Shown here piece by piece: positions 19,662 through 30,048 of a DNA stretch of 46,085 bases (positions are counted from its first letter, which is position 1; each line of letters opens with the position of its first letter). Location of the stretch: positions 1 through 46,085 of the forward strand of contig BLSF01000131.1 of NCBI GenBank assembly GCA_012862575.1, written 5' to 3'. The notes beneath the pieces were generated by a model, which saw nothing but the letters and a program-made list of their open reading frames with translations, was not told where the DNA came from and ran no database searches. The translations under genes were made by a program, and so were the position numbers. This stretch comes from Parietichytrium sp. I65-24A (Eukaryota > Sar > Bigyra > Thraustochytrida > Thraustochytriidae).

Positions 19662-19882
19662 TTAATTCCCCCGCGCGAGGGTGGGTCCTCGGCAACCAAA
19701 GCTCACACACGTCTCATAGGACCAATCACCGGTAACCTTAGCGTCCGGTCCGTTGAAAGAAAAGGTCGTCTCAAAGATGTTTGGAGCACAAGCAATGGAC
19801 CAGTCATTGTCCCGTTCTTCCATGCACGTCCACGCAGAAAGCACATCGTCAGTGCAATGAGGAGAGAGAGCGGGGAGCTCAT
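19662..19882 (-). pseudogene. Possible frameshifted small secreted Cys-rich protein
   Basis: On the minus strand an ATG at 19882 opens a signal-peptide-like start (MSSPLSLLIALTMCFL). In the neighbouring frame a 60-codon open stretch reads as a plausible mature protein with Cys and aromatic residues (SIACAPNIF, VTGDWSYETC, VSFGC) before a stop at 19662. The two halves overlap out of phase, as if one base had been lost near the peptide cleavage point. No family recognised. An undetected intron or chance would also explain it. Confidence 0.25.
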
Positions 19883-20200
19883 ACTAACTTGATGGCAATA
19901 AAAGACCCGCACGGCAATAATGCAGAACATGGAAGTTGAATAATCTAGTTTGGGCCAAAACTTGAACATCCTGGCCAAAACGTACCAAAACATTTCTCAA
20001 AGCCGACTGACTCTCTTAAGTCCCGCACTTTAGCGCACTATTATCGCGAGAGATAGTACTTCACTAGACGATGAATGAGTGTACACGTACGATCAAGCTA
20101 GCTGCTGGTACCGCACCTAAGTGGGCCAAAGGATTGCAAAGGACTGCAAAGGATCTCAAAGTGGTCGAATGACTGATTTCAAGATTGATTGTGGTGACTG

Positions 20201-20218
20201 GGTACTCACAGTCAGTAC
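20201..20218 (+). promoter_or_regulatory. Dispersed motif, copy 5
   Basis: GGTACTCACAGTCAGTAC, an exact core with GTAC flanks, about 760 bp upstream of the third SDR copy. Confidence 0.45.
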
Positions 20219-20979
20219 AATGTGATTGATTGGTGTTACAATGTGATGCAAACGACTGACATAGACTGAAAGGCTCTACAGATCTCAAAGCCTCCGACGC
20301 CGGCGAGAGAGATCCACCACCGAAAGCAGATTGGCGCCAATGCGCTATCATTTCCGAGATTTCCGCAGAATTTCGTGGTGTAGTGTACTGAGTACTACGC
20401 CCGGTGCACCACGTACTAGCACCCTGGTCTCGGAACGATGTCCGGGAAAAAAAAGTCCCATTAGCGAATATTGACGATGATGTGTTAGGAGAGACATCCG
20501 GGCAAAGGGAAATTTCACCATTAGTGTGAGTGCCGAGATGCTCACGCTTGCGGTGTAAAGCAAGAATTTGCCGTCTTTCACTGTCTAAATTTGAAGAAGG
20601 AAGCAACAACAACAATTGAATATCGTCTCATCGTGGTCGCACGCTTCTCACCGTCAACCACAGTTATCGACACGTTACTACAGCAAATCCACCTGCCTTC
20701 ACAGTCAAGCGAAAGAACTCTGCAACAGCACTGCCGGGCAATGAAGAGTTTCGCCATACTTGCAGACCCGGAGGTCCGGGGAATATGCCACGGCACCTCA
20801 AAGGAATTTGCCGTGTTGAAAAGCTTCTCGATTTAGACAACCCGATCCCATCGGGTCCATCGGGTGGCTTCTCATGAAGCAAAATCCAAACACAAGAGCA
20901 CAAAGCAAGCAACACAAAGCAAAGAAAATCGAGGCTAACCAAACATCAGACCACGCTAAACAAACTACTAGCTAGGAAA

Positions 20980-21641
20980 ATGAAGGTCTTCGTTACTGGT
21001 GCCAGCGGATGGGTTGGAAGTAAGGTCACCCAGATACTCGTTGAGCAGGGACATCAAGTCACTGGTCTCGCGCGCTCAGACAAGTCCGCTACTCGCGTCG
21101 AGAGCCTCGGCGCGAAGGCTGTGCGCGGAGGTCTCCTGGACTTGGACGTCATCAAGGCTGCATGCAAGGACGCAGACGCGGTCATTCACACCGCATTCGA
21201 CCACGACTTCAGCAAATATGTCGAGAACTGCAAGATTGATCGCAACGCCATCAGTGCCATGCTCGATGCTCTCTCCGGTTCTGGAAAGACCTTGGTGGTC
21301 GCCATGGGACTCTACGGACTTGGCGACGAAGAGTCTATGGCCGAGACCACCGGCCTCAAGGGGATCCGTGGCGCAACAGAGCCCATGCTTCTCGAACGCG
21401 GCGAGAAAGAGAACGTGCGCGTCGCCAGTGTCCGTTTGCCTCCGTCTGTGCACGGCGTCGGCGACCAGGCGTTCCTCAAGTTCATCAACGCGTTTGCCAA
21501 GGAGGCCCAGGTGTCTCCTTACGTGGACGACGGCAGCAACCGGTGGGGCACAGTTCACCGCGATGACGCTGCCAATGCATTTGTGCTGGCGCTGACAAAG
21601 GGCCCAGCTGGTCAGCGAATCCACGCTGTTGCCGAGGAAGT
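20980..21641 (+). CDS. Extended SDR reductase, copy 3 (runs into assembly gap)
   Basis: The first 220 codons of the same reductase as the gene at 12729, nearly identical at the DNA level with four amino-acid differences. Sequence identity to copy 2 begins exactly at the internal ATG AAG GTC: this copy lacks the 14-residue MGNSG leader and has unrelated upstream DNA. It would therefore be a soluble, non-myristoylated version. The frame enters the N block at 21642. The missing 86 or so residues would need about 220 to 260 bp, which fits the 610-base gap if its size is realistic. Sequence after the gap is unrelated to the enzyme. Confidence 0.8.
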
Positions 21642-22251
21642 NNNNNNNNNNNNNNNNNNNNNNNNNNNNNNNNNNNNNNNNNNNNNNNNNNNNNNNNNNN
21701 NNNNNNNNNNNNNNNNNNNNNNNNNNNNNNNNNNNNNNNNNNNNNNNNNNNNNNNNNNNNNNNNNNNNNNNNNNNNNNNNNNNNNNNNNNNNNNNNNNNN
21801 NNNNNNNNNNNNNNNNNNNNNNNNNNNNNNNNNNNNNNNNNNNNNNNNNNNNNNNNNNNNNNNNNNNNNNNNNNNNNNNNNNNNNNNNNNNNNNNNNNNN
21901 NNNNNNNNNNNNNNNNNNNNNNNNNNNNNNNNNNNNNNNNNNNNNNNNNNNNNNNNNNNNNNNNNNNNNNNNNNNNNNNNNNNNNNNNNNNNNNNNNNNN
22001 NNNNNNNNNNNNNNNNNNNNNNNNNNNNNNNNNNNNNNNNNNNNNNNNNNNNNNNNNNNNNNNNNNNNNNNNNNNNNNNNNNNNNNNNNNNNNNNNNNNN
22101 NNNNNNNNNNNNNNNNNNNNNNNNNNNNNNNNNNNNNNNNNNNNNNNNNNNNNNNNNNNNNNNNNNNNNNNNNNNNNNNNNNNNNNNNNNNNNNNNNNNN
22201 NNNNNNNNNNNNNNNNNNNNNNNNNNNNNNNNNNNNNNNNNNNNNNNNNNN
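21642..22251. other. Assembly gap (610 N)
   Basis: An unresolved run of N. It hides the end of SDR copy 3. Its edges (near-identical paralogue on one side, GA-rich low complexity on the other) explain why assembly failed. Confidence 0.99.
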
Positions 22252-22430
22252 GCAAGCAGAGAAAAAAATTTGAATTATTGGCCGAGGTCGCGAAGTGCGC
22301 TGGGAAAGCTGCGAAAAACAGAAATAGTGGCTGGAGCACATAGATTGGAGGGGGAGAGTGGAGAGGGAGGGGGGACAAGTCAGAGGGAGACTGCCTGCCG
22401 AGTTTGCCGAGTTTGCCGAGTTGCCACCTT

Positions 22431-22695
22431 GAGAGAGAGAGAGATAGAGAGAGGGAAGAGAAGAAAGAAAAGAAGAACGGTGAGAGGGCTAGGCTTGGAA
22501 CGCAAGGAGCGAACGACGAGGGGACAGCGGAGACAGCGGAGACAGCGGAAACAGCAGAGCGGACAGTGCTCCCACGCTTCCACTCGTTCACTCACTTGTT
22601 TGCGTAGCCACGGAGTACCTTGCTGCGGGCGAACGGGCCGGAGAGAGAGAGAGAAGAGAGAGAGAGACAATAAGAGAGAGAGAGAGAGAGAGAGG
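22431..22695 (+). repeat. GA-dinucleotide and purine-rich tracts
   Basis: Interrupted (GA)n runs at 22431-22453 and 22641-22695, with purine-rich sequence and a 9-bp GACAGCGGA repeat between them. Confidence 0.85.
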
Positions 22696-22930
22696 CGATA
22701 CATGACTCACCCGTCGGCGGGAGCTACTCGGGCGTAGGCAGCGCTAGTGGCTCGACTCGTGCGGGGAGTGGCGGCGAAGCGGGGAGGGAAAGTTTCCCCG
22801 ATTGATCCGGCGAGCGGGCGATCGCGCGATCCGGCGGCGCGCTCGGCTTAGTTTCGCGTGGCCGCGGTGGGCGTTCACGGGGGCAGGCAAGGTGCTCGTG
22901 GCTCCCGCGCCGGAGGATAGGAGGATTGCA

Positions 22931-22969
22931 GTTGTGAGCTGTGAGTTGTGAGCTGTGAGTTGTGAGCTG
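22931..22969 (+). repeat. 14-bp minisatellite (GTTGTGAGCTGTGA)
   Basis: About three direct copies in the 5' region of the PMS2-like gene, about 170 bp upstream of its ATG. Confidence 0.85.
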
Positions 22970-23140
22970 GGATCTGGGAGCGTGGGCGAGAGGTGTACTG
23001 TGCTAGAGTTGTAAAGTTTGTTGGACTGGGCCGGGGAGTTTGTGGGGGATAGATAGGTTTGGGCTGCTGCAAGACAAGATCGGGATAGTGTGCAGTCGCT
23101 ACTGTGCATTTGGGGAAGGGAGGATCGTGCAGCAGCAACG

Positions 23141-26100
23141 ATGTCTGGCATCGCGGCGCTTCCGGTGTCCGTGGCGCACAGCCTTTGCGCCGGGCAGGCG
23201 GTGACTGATCTCCGCTCCGCTGTGAAGGAGCTGGTGGACAACGCGCTGGATGCCGGCGCCACGCGCGTGGACGTGCGACTGGGCGGCTCGGACTGGCTGG
23301 AGGTAGCCGACAATGGCAGTGGCGTCGCCGAGGAGGATTGGGACCGCGTTATGCGCAGGCACTGCACCTCCAAGCTGTTCCCAATACGCAATCAACCTCC
23401 CAATTCCAGCACGAGCAATAGCCTCAACAACAAAAGCGATGCCAATGCCAATGCCAATGCCGATGTCGATGTCGATGCCGGCGCCGATCCGAGTTTAGCT
23501 GGCAGTTCTGGAAACAGCACGGACGCGTTCGAGGCACTGGGCGCGGTACGGACGCTCGGCTTCCGCGGGGAGGCGCTCTCGGCTCTGCTGGAGCTGTGTC
23601 CCGAAGGCGGCGTGGAGATCGTGACCCGCACCGCTGGCAGCCGGGGCTCGCTGGCGGTGGGAGCCAAGCTAACGTTCCGGCGCAGCGACGGCGGGCTGCT
23701 GAACGCAGAGCCTTGCGCAAGAGGCATGGGCACCACGGTCCGCGTGCAAGGGCTGTTTGCGCTGCTTCCCGTGCGCCGGCGGCAGCTGGAGCGGAACTGG
23801 AAGGCCCAGTTGGCGGCCACGCTGCAAATGCTACAAGCATATGCCGTGATCGCAGCCGGAGTTCGGATCTCGTGCGCTACAGTCGCTGTAGCAGCAGGAA
23901 AGGCCAAGCCCGCCGCCCGCGCAGCCGTGGAGAGGAAGAAGATCGTCTTACAGACCGCAGGCGCGCGCTCGATGCTGGGCAACATCGCCAGCGTGTGCGG
24001 GGCGGGGCTGTGTTCACAGCTCACGCCAGTCAGTCTAGAGTTCCTTCAAGAGGATCAGCTGCGTGCGCAGGAAGGCGAGGGAAGCGCGGTTCCCGATGAT
24101 CGGCTGGTTCGCCTGACCGGGTTTGTCTCCAAGTTCGGCGAGGGCATCGGCATGAGCAGCGGGGACAGACAGTTCTGGTACGTGAACAACCGGCCAGTGG
24201 ACTTTTCCAAGGGCTCTCGCGTTCTCAACATGGTCTGGCGACAGCGCGAGATGAAGCACAAGCCAGCCCTTTTTCTGAATTGGGAGGTCCCCGACGGCGA
24301 CTTTGACGTCAACTTGACTCCTGACAAGCGCCAAGTGTTTTTGTCCAACGAAGCGGTGCTCCTGGCACAGCTGAAATCACTTTTCGAGCAGCTGTGGCAG
24401 CGCGGGGAGCCCACAGCCGCGCAATCTTCGCAGGCACAGCCCCAAACGATGAAAAATATGTGGGGCTCCCAGCAATCGCAGCGCGCACAAGAAGATGACA
24501 TCGAAGCTGAGAGTAGCAGTGCACAGAACGAGATTTCGCAGCCAACTCCGGTTTTCGAATACGCCGTCGGCGAGCAGAGTGACGACGACACCAGGAAGGT
24601 GACGTCCTCTTCTTCTGGCGCGACGAAACGGGTTCTCGCGGATAGACAAGATTGCATCGCATCTGACGGCGATGGCGATGGCGGATCTGACAACGGACTT
24701 TCTCCAGCACTGGCCACCAAAGTGCCGTATCCGAGTGCCGAGGCGAATCCCCCAGCATCAGACTCTTGTCACGGTTCTGACGCACAACCTCCTCTGAAGA
24801 AAGTCAGCTCCCTGTTTGATGCTCTCGATGACTCATCTTCTGACGGGTCCCGGGAAGACGACGAAGGCACGGCGGGCAGAGGTGCGGGCGCCGTGGGCCA
24901 GAATGCCGACCAGAGCAAGGCACTTAGCGCATTTTTGGAAAGCCAGGAACTTGCTCGTATCGACGATCTCGACGCGGAAGGGAGCCCAACATCGCCAGCT
25001 GAGACCTTTGTGTCAGTGGATGAGGAATCGCGTCTTGTGCCGGCTGTGGAAAAACAAGCCAATGAGCCCACCATTTTGAGCGACGACGAAGAAGAAGAGA
25101 ACACAGAGTTACGCAGCCAGTGGAGAAAAAGTAGGGGCTCTCTCCCTTTTCCTAGCGAGGAGTTGAGCGAAGAAGAAGTGGAGGAGGAGGGAGAGCGGGA
25201 AGACGACGACATGGCCGACGTTGACGGCGACGCAGAAAGGCAGAGCGTGCACGAAGAGCGTGAGCCGGACAGGTCGTTGCTTGGGCGTTCTAGGTCTCGA
25301 GCCAAGCAAAGGAAAAATCCTAGTGCATCCTCCTTATCTTCAACTTCCGATGCTGTTCCAACATCGCGAAAACGCGAGCGTCAAGCACTATTAAGCGAGC
25401 GAAAAGAAGAAGAGCAGCAGTTGGTGGACGAGGAGGAAGACGACAATGAAGACACCAATCGGGAGCCGAGGCAAACCCCTCCCAAGTCGAATCGCAGGGG
25501 TCGCACTAACACTCCAACACCGAGCGAAAATGGCACAAAGAAACGCAAGACTAGACGTACCGACACGTTGGAGGAGATGCCGGCTCTGGCTGGGTTTTCC
25601 GTCGCCACTGCGCCTACCCCTAGCGAGCTTGGCGCGGCGAGCAACGGAGTACGGCAAAGGAGGAAAAGGAAGCAGTTCGGTCCGGATACTTACGTGGGGT
25701 TGGGAGGAACCTCTATTTCGGTGCTCCGACAAGAGCTAGAGTTGGCCAAAGTATCAAAGGTGCGATCTGTGACAGAGCCTCAGACGGACGGCGTGGGTCC
25801 AGAAGAGACAGGTGGCTGTGCGACTCGAGTGAAGGACGTGAATGGCCAATATTCTGAGCGCGTGTTCTCCAAAGGTGACTTTGCGAAAACGAAGGTGCTC
25901 GGACAGTTCAACAAAGGCTTTATTGCAGGGCTCATCGGAAGCGACTTGTACATATTCGACCAGCATGCGTGCGACGAAAAGTATCGTTTTGAGACTCTTC
26001 AGAAGACTACAAAAATCCGTGAGCAACCACTCATCCGCCCGTTTCCCGTGGACTTGAGTGCCACTGATGTCGAGGTCGTCCGCGATAATCTTGATATTTT

Positions 26101-26575
26101 TGAGCATAACGGATTCAGATTTGCGAGCATTCCCGACGTTGCTGTTGACGACCATGGAGATATGGCAGCAGGGGCCGATGGTGGCGATACGCATCCCGAC
26201 ACAGCCACCACCAAACTCCATCTAGTGGCTATTCCCCACAGCCTCAAGACGCAGTTTGGTGCAGAAGACGTGCGAGAACTCGCTTCTCTTCTTCGGGAAA
26301 ATCCGCCCCCGCCGAAAGATCTTCGACAAAGGCTCGGTTACGTTCCTCCGCGACTTCCTCGATCAAGAGCTATGTTTGCATCGCGCGCCTGTAGATCGGC
26401 GATTATGATTGGGGACGAACTAAACACCAGCAAGATGGTGAAAATTGTTCGAAACATGGTGGACTTGGACCAGCCATGGAATTGCCCTCACGGTCGTCCA
26501 ACTATGCGACATTTGTTGGATATTGGCGATCTTTACAAAAAGCGCGGAAATCAGAACTATCTCGCCTTCGAATGA
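23141..26575 (+). CDS. PMS2: MutL homologue, PMS2-type mismatch repair endonuclease
   Basis: A 1144-residue intronless protein, longer than the 862 of human PMS2. The N-terminal GHKL ATPase has VKELVDNALDAGA with Glu30 and Asn34, DNGSGV at 57-62 and GFRGEAL at 140-146. A low-complexity insert of about 45 residues lies between TSK (76-78) and GFRGEAL, built partly from a 6-bp repeat. A long acidic, Ser-rich linker (about 440-880) follows. The C-terminal endonuclease has DQHACDEKYRFE starting at Asp940, the ACR element with Cys1084 and CPHGRP starting at Cys1115, the metal-site set that defines the PMS2/yeast Pms1 nicking subunit. It should pair with MLH1 to nick the new strand after MutS recognition. 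The start is set by the conserved MSGIAALP opening; an upstream in-frame non-ATG extension is ignored. Tail-to-tail with COG8. Confidence 0.95.
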   Translation: MSGIAALPVSVAHSLCAGQAVTDLRSAVKELVDNALDAGATRVDVRLGGSDWLEVADNGSGVAEEDWDRVMRRHCTSKLFPIRNQPPNSSTSNSLNNKSDANANANADVDVDAGADPSLAGSSGNSTDAFEALGAVRTLGFRGEALSALLELCPEGGVEIVTRTAGSRGSLAVGAKLTFRRSDGGLLNAEPCARGMGTTVRVQGLFALLPVRRRQLERNWKAQLAATLQMLQAYAVIAAGVRISCATVAVAAGKAKPAARAAVERKKIVLQTAGARSMLGNIASVCGAGLCSQLTPVSLEFLQEDQLRAQEGEGSAVPDDRLVRLTGFVSKFGEGIGMSSGDRQFWYVNNRPVDFSKGSRVLNMVWRQREMKHKPALFLNWEVPDGDFDVNLTPDKRQVFLSNEAVLLAQLKSLFEQLWQRGEPTAAQSSQAQPQTMKNMWGSQQSQRAQEDDIEAESSSAQNEISQPTPVFEYAVGEQSDDDTRKVTSSSSGATKRVLADRQDCIASDGDGDGGSDNGLSPALATKVPYPSAEANPPASDSCHGSDAQPPLKKVSSLFDALDDSSSDGSREDDEGTAGRGAGAVGQNADQSKALSAFLESQELARIDDLDAEGSPTSPAETFVSVDEESRLVPAVEKQANEPTILSDDEEEENTELRSQWRKSRGSLPFPSEELSEEEVEEEGEREDDDMADVDGDAERQSVHEEREPDRSLLGRSRSRAKQRKNPSASSLSSTSDAVPTSRKRERQALLSERKEEEQQLVDEEEDDNEDTNREPRQTPPKSNRRGRTNTPTPSENGTKKRKTRRTDTLEEMPALAGFSVATAPTPSELGAASNGVRQRRKRKQFGPDTYVGLGGTSISVLRQELELAKVSKVRSVTEPQTDGVGPEETGGCATRVKDVNGQYSERVFSKGDFAKTKVLGQFNKGFIAGLIGSDLYIFDQHACDEKYRFETLQKTTKIREQPLIRPFPVDLSATDVEVVRDNLDIFEHNGFRFASIPDVAVDDHGDMAAGADGGDTHPDTATTKLHLVAIPHSLKTQFGAEDVRELASLLRENPPPPKDLRQRLGYVPPRLPRSRAMFASRACRSAIMIGDELNTSKMVKIVRNMVDLDQPWNCPHGRPTMRHLLDIGDLYKKRGNQNYLAFE
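23438..23476 (+). repeat. In-frame hexanucleotide repeat inside the ATPase domain
   Basis: GATGCC/AATGCC/GATGTC units encode alternating Asn/Asp-Ala and Asp-Val pairs at residues 100-113 of the PMS2-like protein, within the ATP-lid region. Confidence 0.9.
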
Positions 26576-26825
26576 GCTTTGACTAAGTTGCGAATTGCCC
26601 ACTCTTTCGTTTATCCCGCAAATCAAAGTTTGTCAATTGTGACCACGTATCTTTTATTTTTCTGCACACTCCGTTTTTTAATTAAATTAACAAATCTCGC
26701 CTTCAATACTAGGGAAACGGAACAAGGGAAAGAAAAATGGGTATCTTCTGTGTGCTAAATTGCGAGCGAAATATGTGTAAGTCACAAGATTGTTTTGGCT
26801 TCTCCACCTCTACTAAACCTAGTAG

Positions 26826-29075
26826 CTAATCAGTCACAAACTCGCCATCGTCGTCACCAAGATCAAAATCTGAGCCTTGGTCATCCACGTCGACCTCTCC
26901 GGAAGCCACGGACTCGTGTAGACCTTGCGCTCCTTCGGGGACCTCGTTTAATTGATCCAAGTCACCTGCACTAGCAGCTTCGTTGGATGGTTCAATGCTT
27001 GGTGGTAAGACATCCTCTTCCAAGTTGTCGGGGTTTTCAAGTAGAGCGCTACTATTGTCATCGCGGTCTTCCAAAATATCGTCTACGACTGGAACCTGTA
27101 ATTCAGAAGGAACCACCGGGGCTTGTTCTTCTGAGTCGACTGTCGGAGTTGGAGCGACGTCTCGGTTCGAGCTCTCTGCTTGTTGAAGCTTGGCTTGAAG
27201 CGGAGCAATAGAAAGAAATGTTCTGATGTCCGACGAGAGCGCTTTGCAGTCGAACAACGTGTCAAAGCAGTTTTGAAAATAAGGAAGCATGACGCGAGCA
27301 ATGGTGTATCTGAGCTTCTCGAGCCGTTGCGGGGAGCAGTCCTGTTCCTCCGCGACACCATTCGGTTGCTGTGAGTTGGCCCCAGGGGACGCTTCGCCGT
27401 TTTGACCGCGTGAAGCCTCGAAGCTCAAAAGAGCAAGGTGCAGGCGCTCCAAGTGGGTCATCAGAGCATGACCCAACTCTAGAGCAAAGATAGGAGAGGC
27501 GCACTGTCGCAACTCGTTGAAGCTGGTTAAAACAAGGTTCACATACTCTGCAATAGCGGGGAACTCGAGGAGGTCATAAGGTGGAGTTAACGAATCATCC
27601 TGCTGCTGGTCGGCCTCTGAGACGACGGGGTCCATCTGGGCTGCATCGCCATCCAATTGTCCTTCTGAGATTGTGGCGTTCGCGGACATTTTGTCGGCCC
27701 CGCTCGCGCTTCCTAATGGCCTCGGGATTGGCAACGGAAGACCCCACTCGCCATCAGATAGCTGCTGAACGACTCTCTCAGTCGCCTGCTGCCACATGTC
27801 CCCCATCACCTCAAAGATGCGGTTCTTAAACGGCTCCATCAGAAGAGGCCTAAAGTCCGCCCCAACTCTAGCCAAACTGAGACCAAACTTCATGGCTTGC
27901 TCGAGCACATTTGCGAGGGATCCAAAATCGTCAATGTACCCGATCGCCTTGTTGAGCGTGATCAAAAAATCAATCATTTTCCCAGACACCCACCGCGCTA
28001 GAATACCCCCATCTTCATCCAGCTCTTGCAAGATATTGTCTCCAGTGGCGAATATCGCCTTGTACTGGGTAACCACATCGAACCAGTTCACGCGACACCT
28101 CTCGATGAGCTTCAGAGAGCTCTGGTACGGTCTGCTCACAAAGCTGCTTGGATCTTCGGTGCTCAGCGAAGAAATATACGAGTCCCGGCAGTCTAAGAAC
28201 TCAAAACGGAGGTGAACTTCCTCGTTTTTGGAGCTCTCTGGCGTCATCTGGGACTGCTCCTGCTGCGGGGAGGGCAGGTCACCATCTCGTGCTATCTGCT
28301 GTTGTTGTTGTTGCTGCTGCCAAGTGGAATAAAGAGCCTTTCTTGTACGTTCTTGCGCGTCGAGTCTGCGGAGGTAGGAGATGAGCCGCAGACACTCCGG
28401 CAAACTTATCTTTTGCCGAAGCGCTTGCAGAAGTTGCATGCGCATAAGAGCAGCTGACTCGTAGACTTCCTCAGAAATGGAGTTGACGATGGCGGTTCCA
28501 CCGGCGTACATGCTGTCTTCCGGGAGCTCCTCGTCTGGCTCCATGAAGCTATCCCTGGCGATGTTGTGCGCGTTATCGCTGCCGCTCCCACCCGAACTAG
28601 CTCTCTTCCGGAGCGACCTCGCGACGCCCGTGGAGATGGCAATGTGCCTCTTTTGTAACGTGCTCGCAAATGACGACAGATCCAGCGCTTCGTCGTAAAG
28701 GCTATTTCTCGCGCAAGTGTCCATCAGCTGTGGGATCTCCAGAAGCTCCAGTAACTGCACGTGCCGTGCCAATGTCTGCACATTGCGAGAGTGCTTGTCC
28801 GCAAGTCGCTGCCCAAACGTTTTGAACCGCTTCAAATCCGCAGTGAGATCTCCCAGCTGACTCGAGATTGACTGTGCACAAGACCTGGCCTCCGCGCCGC
28901 GCGCTCTCACAGCCGCCAGCGACCTCGCATTCTCGATGTGCACCTGATAGTGCTCCACAGACAGCGACTGCTGCGACTCGGACACCGCTTTCAGCTGATC
29001 CCGGAGCCTATTTGGCTCCTGGTCCAACTCGCCCAAGCCAAGACGCCCGACCGCAGAAACAAAATCCTCCGACAT
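26826..29075 (-). CDS. COG8: Conserved oligomeric Golgi complex subunit 8
   Basis: A 749-residue subunit of the COG tethering complex, which docks retrograde vesicles at the Golgi. The N-terminal Dor1-like region is recognisable: coiled-coil start, then VQLLELLEIPQLMDTC and NSLYDEALDLSSF near residues 110-150, and later LLQALRQKISLPECLRLISYLRRLD (quoted in part: SLPECLRLISYLRRLD). A glutamine run of mixed CAA/CAG codons interrupts the middle (complement of about 28291-28320). The C-terminal 120 residues are acidic and low-complexity beyond the usual fold. The first in-frame ATG is 29075. No intron. Convergent with the PMS2-like gene, 250 bp apart. The identification rests on the conserved LLEIPQLMDTC block and is strong. 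Confidence 0.92.
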   Translation of the reverse strand: MSEDFVSAVGRLGLGELDQEPNRLRDQLKAVSESQQSLSVEHYQVHIENARSLAAVRARGAEARSCAQSISSQLGDLTADLKRFKTFGQRLADKHSRNVQTLARHVQLLELLEIPQLMDTCARNSLYDEALDLSSFASTLQKRHIAISTGVARSLRKRASSGGSGSDNAHNIARDSFMEPDEELPEDSMYAGGTAIVNSISEEVYESAALMRMQLLQALRQKISLPECLRLISYLRRLDAQERTRKALYSTWQQQQQQQQIARDGDLPSPQQEQSQMTPESSKNEEVHLRFEFLDCRDSYISSLSTEDPSSFVSRPYQSSLKLIERCRVNWFDVVTQYKAIFATGDNILQELDEDGGILARWVSGKMIDFLITLNKAIGYIDDFGSLANVLEQAMKFGLSLARVGADFRPLLMEPFKNRIFEVMGDMWQQATERVVQQLSDGEWGLPLPIPRPLGSASGADKMSANATISEGQLDGDAAQMDPVVSEADQQQDDSLTPPYDLLEFPAIAEYVNLVLTSFNELRQCASPIFALELGHALMTHLERLHLALLSFEASRGQNGEASPGANSQQPNGVAEEQDCSPQRLEKLRYTIARVMLPYFQNCFDTLFDCKALSSDIRTFLSIAPLQAKLQQAESSNRDVAPTPTVDSEEQAPVVPSELQVPVVDDILEDRDDNSSALLENPDNLEEDVLPPSIEPSNEAASAGDLDQLNEVPEGAQGLHESVASGEVDVDDQGSDFDLGDDDGEFVTD

Positions 29076-29653
29076 CTCCCCGTCGATTATCCCTCTTCCT
29101 ATCCTATTGAAAGCGACGAAAACAGCACTCAGCAACTGGTCTCTGCCTCACGATCCGCCCCAAAAATATGCGGCTCGGCCCCTGCCTTCCCTACTGTCCC
29201 CACGTTTTCCCACTGTTCCAGTTGGCTCCGAGATATATGTATGTTCCAAGCAAGAAGTTTCAAGCAAGAGGTTTCTTTCAAGCAAGAGGCTCCAAAAGGT
29301 CGCAGGCTTCGAACGAAAGCTATTTTTTTTTTCTTCCGCGGTTTTGCACGCCACCGTGTACCACAGCGTACCGCCAGCTAACTAAATCCCGACGCTTACC
29401 GCCCGCTAAACGATGATGTATAGTTATTTATTCTATGGTACTCGTAATAGGGGTACGCGAGGACCCCGAGGACCGTACGCCACCTGTGCTGTCACTGTAG
29501 AAATGGCTACCGGTTAGGGTAGGAGGTAGGTAGGCCAAGATAGGAGCATGTCCCTATTATATATGATGGCTATGGGTTTATAGAAGTAATTACTTGTTAT
29601 GAGATTCGCTTAAAAGGAGGTAGGACGGTAGTGGAGCCGGAGCTGACCTAGCG

Positions 29654-29700
29654 GAGAACCCGAGAACCCGAGAACCCGAGAACCCGAGAACCCAAGAACA
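29654..29700 (+). repeat. GAGAACCC minisatellite
   Basis: Five direct copies of an 8-bp unit, decaying into AAGAACCC-like units to about 29720. Related arrays occur at 30049, 38160 and 42401. Confidence 0.9.
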
Positions 29701-30048
29701 TCCAAGAACCCAAGAAACCGAAGAAAGAACAAGTGAGAAAAAATGAGGGATCTAGCATAAGTTGAACAAGGTACCACTCTTTCGCATAAGAAAGACATGG
29801 CGCCATGTGCTCGCAATTTAAAAAGTTGTTGTTGTTGTTGTTGCTACTGCTGTTTTCGTTGTTGTTGCTGTTGTCGGGTGGAGAGCAGGTAAGCCACAAA
29901 GTCCAAGTCGTGGCGGGTCGTCGCAAAGTTGGATGAGCCTGTCGAAAATTTGCAAATAACTTTGGATTCACAGTATTAAATGTGGAATTGATTAGTAAAC
30001 AAGGTCTCTGCAGGCGTGAAGCGTAGCCTTACGATGATCGTTTGTTCC

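Larger units (their letters stand above)
17994..20979. other. Long head-to-head intergenic region
   Basis: Nearly 3 kb, the longest gene-poor stretch. It contains three copies of the dispersed motif (18576, 18828, 20201), a palindromic GTACCGGTAC at 18824, and a possible broken small secreted-protein gene on the minus strand (19662-19882). Other frames here show no family features. Confidence 0.5.
22252..23140. other. Low-complexity 5' region of PMS2-like gene
   Basis: No gene seen. It contains GTTTGCCGA tandem copies (22395-22426), GACAGCGGA copies (about 22521-22565), GA-dinucleotide tracts, and a GTTGTGAGCTGTGA minisatellite (22931-22969). It includes the presumed promoter of the mismatch-repair gene. 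Confidence 0.5.

Noticed and set aside
20664-20942. A minus-strand frame with a hydrophobic start and Pro-rich segment resembling a P450 N-terminus.
   Set aside because: Only about 60 residues of suggestive sequence, no haem-binding motif and no continuing frame.
20980-22737. One long open frame from SDR copy 3 across the gap to 22737.
   Set aside because: It is open only because N codons contain no stops; the sequence after the gap is GA-rich low complexity unrelated to the enzyme.
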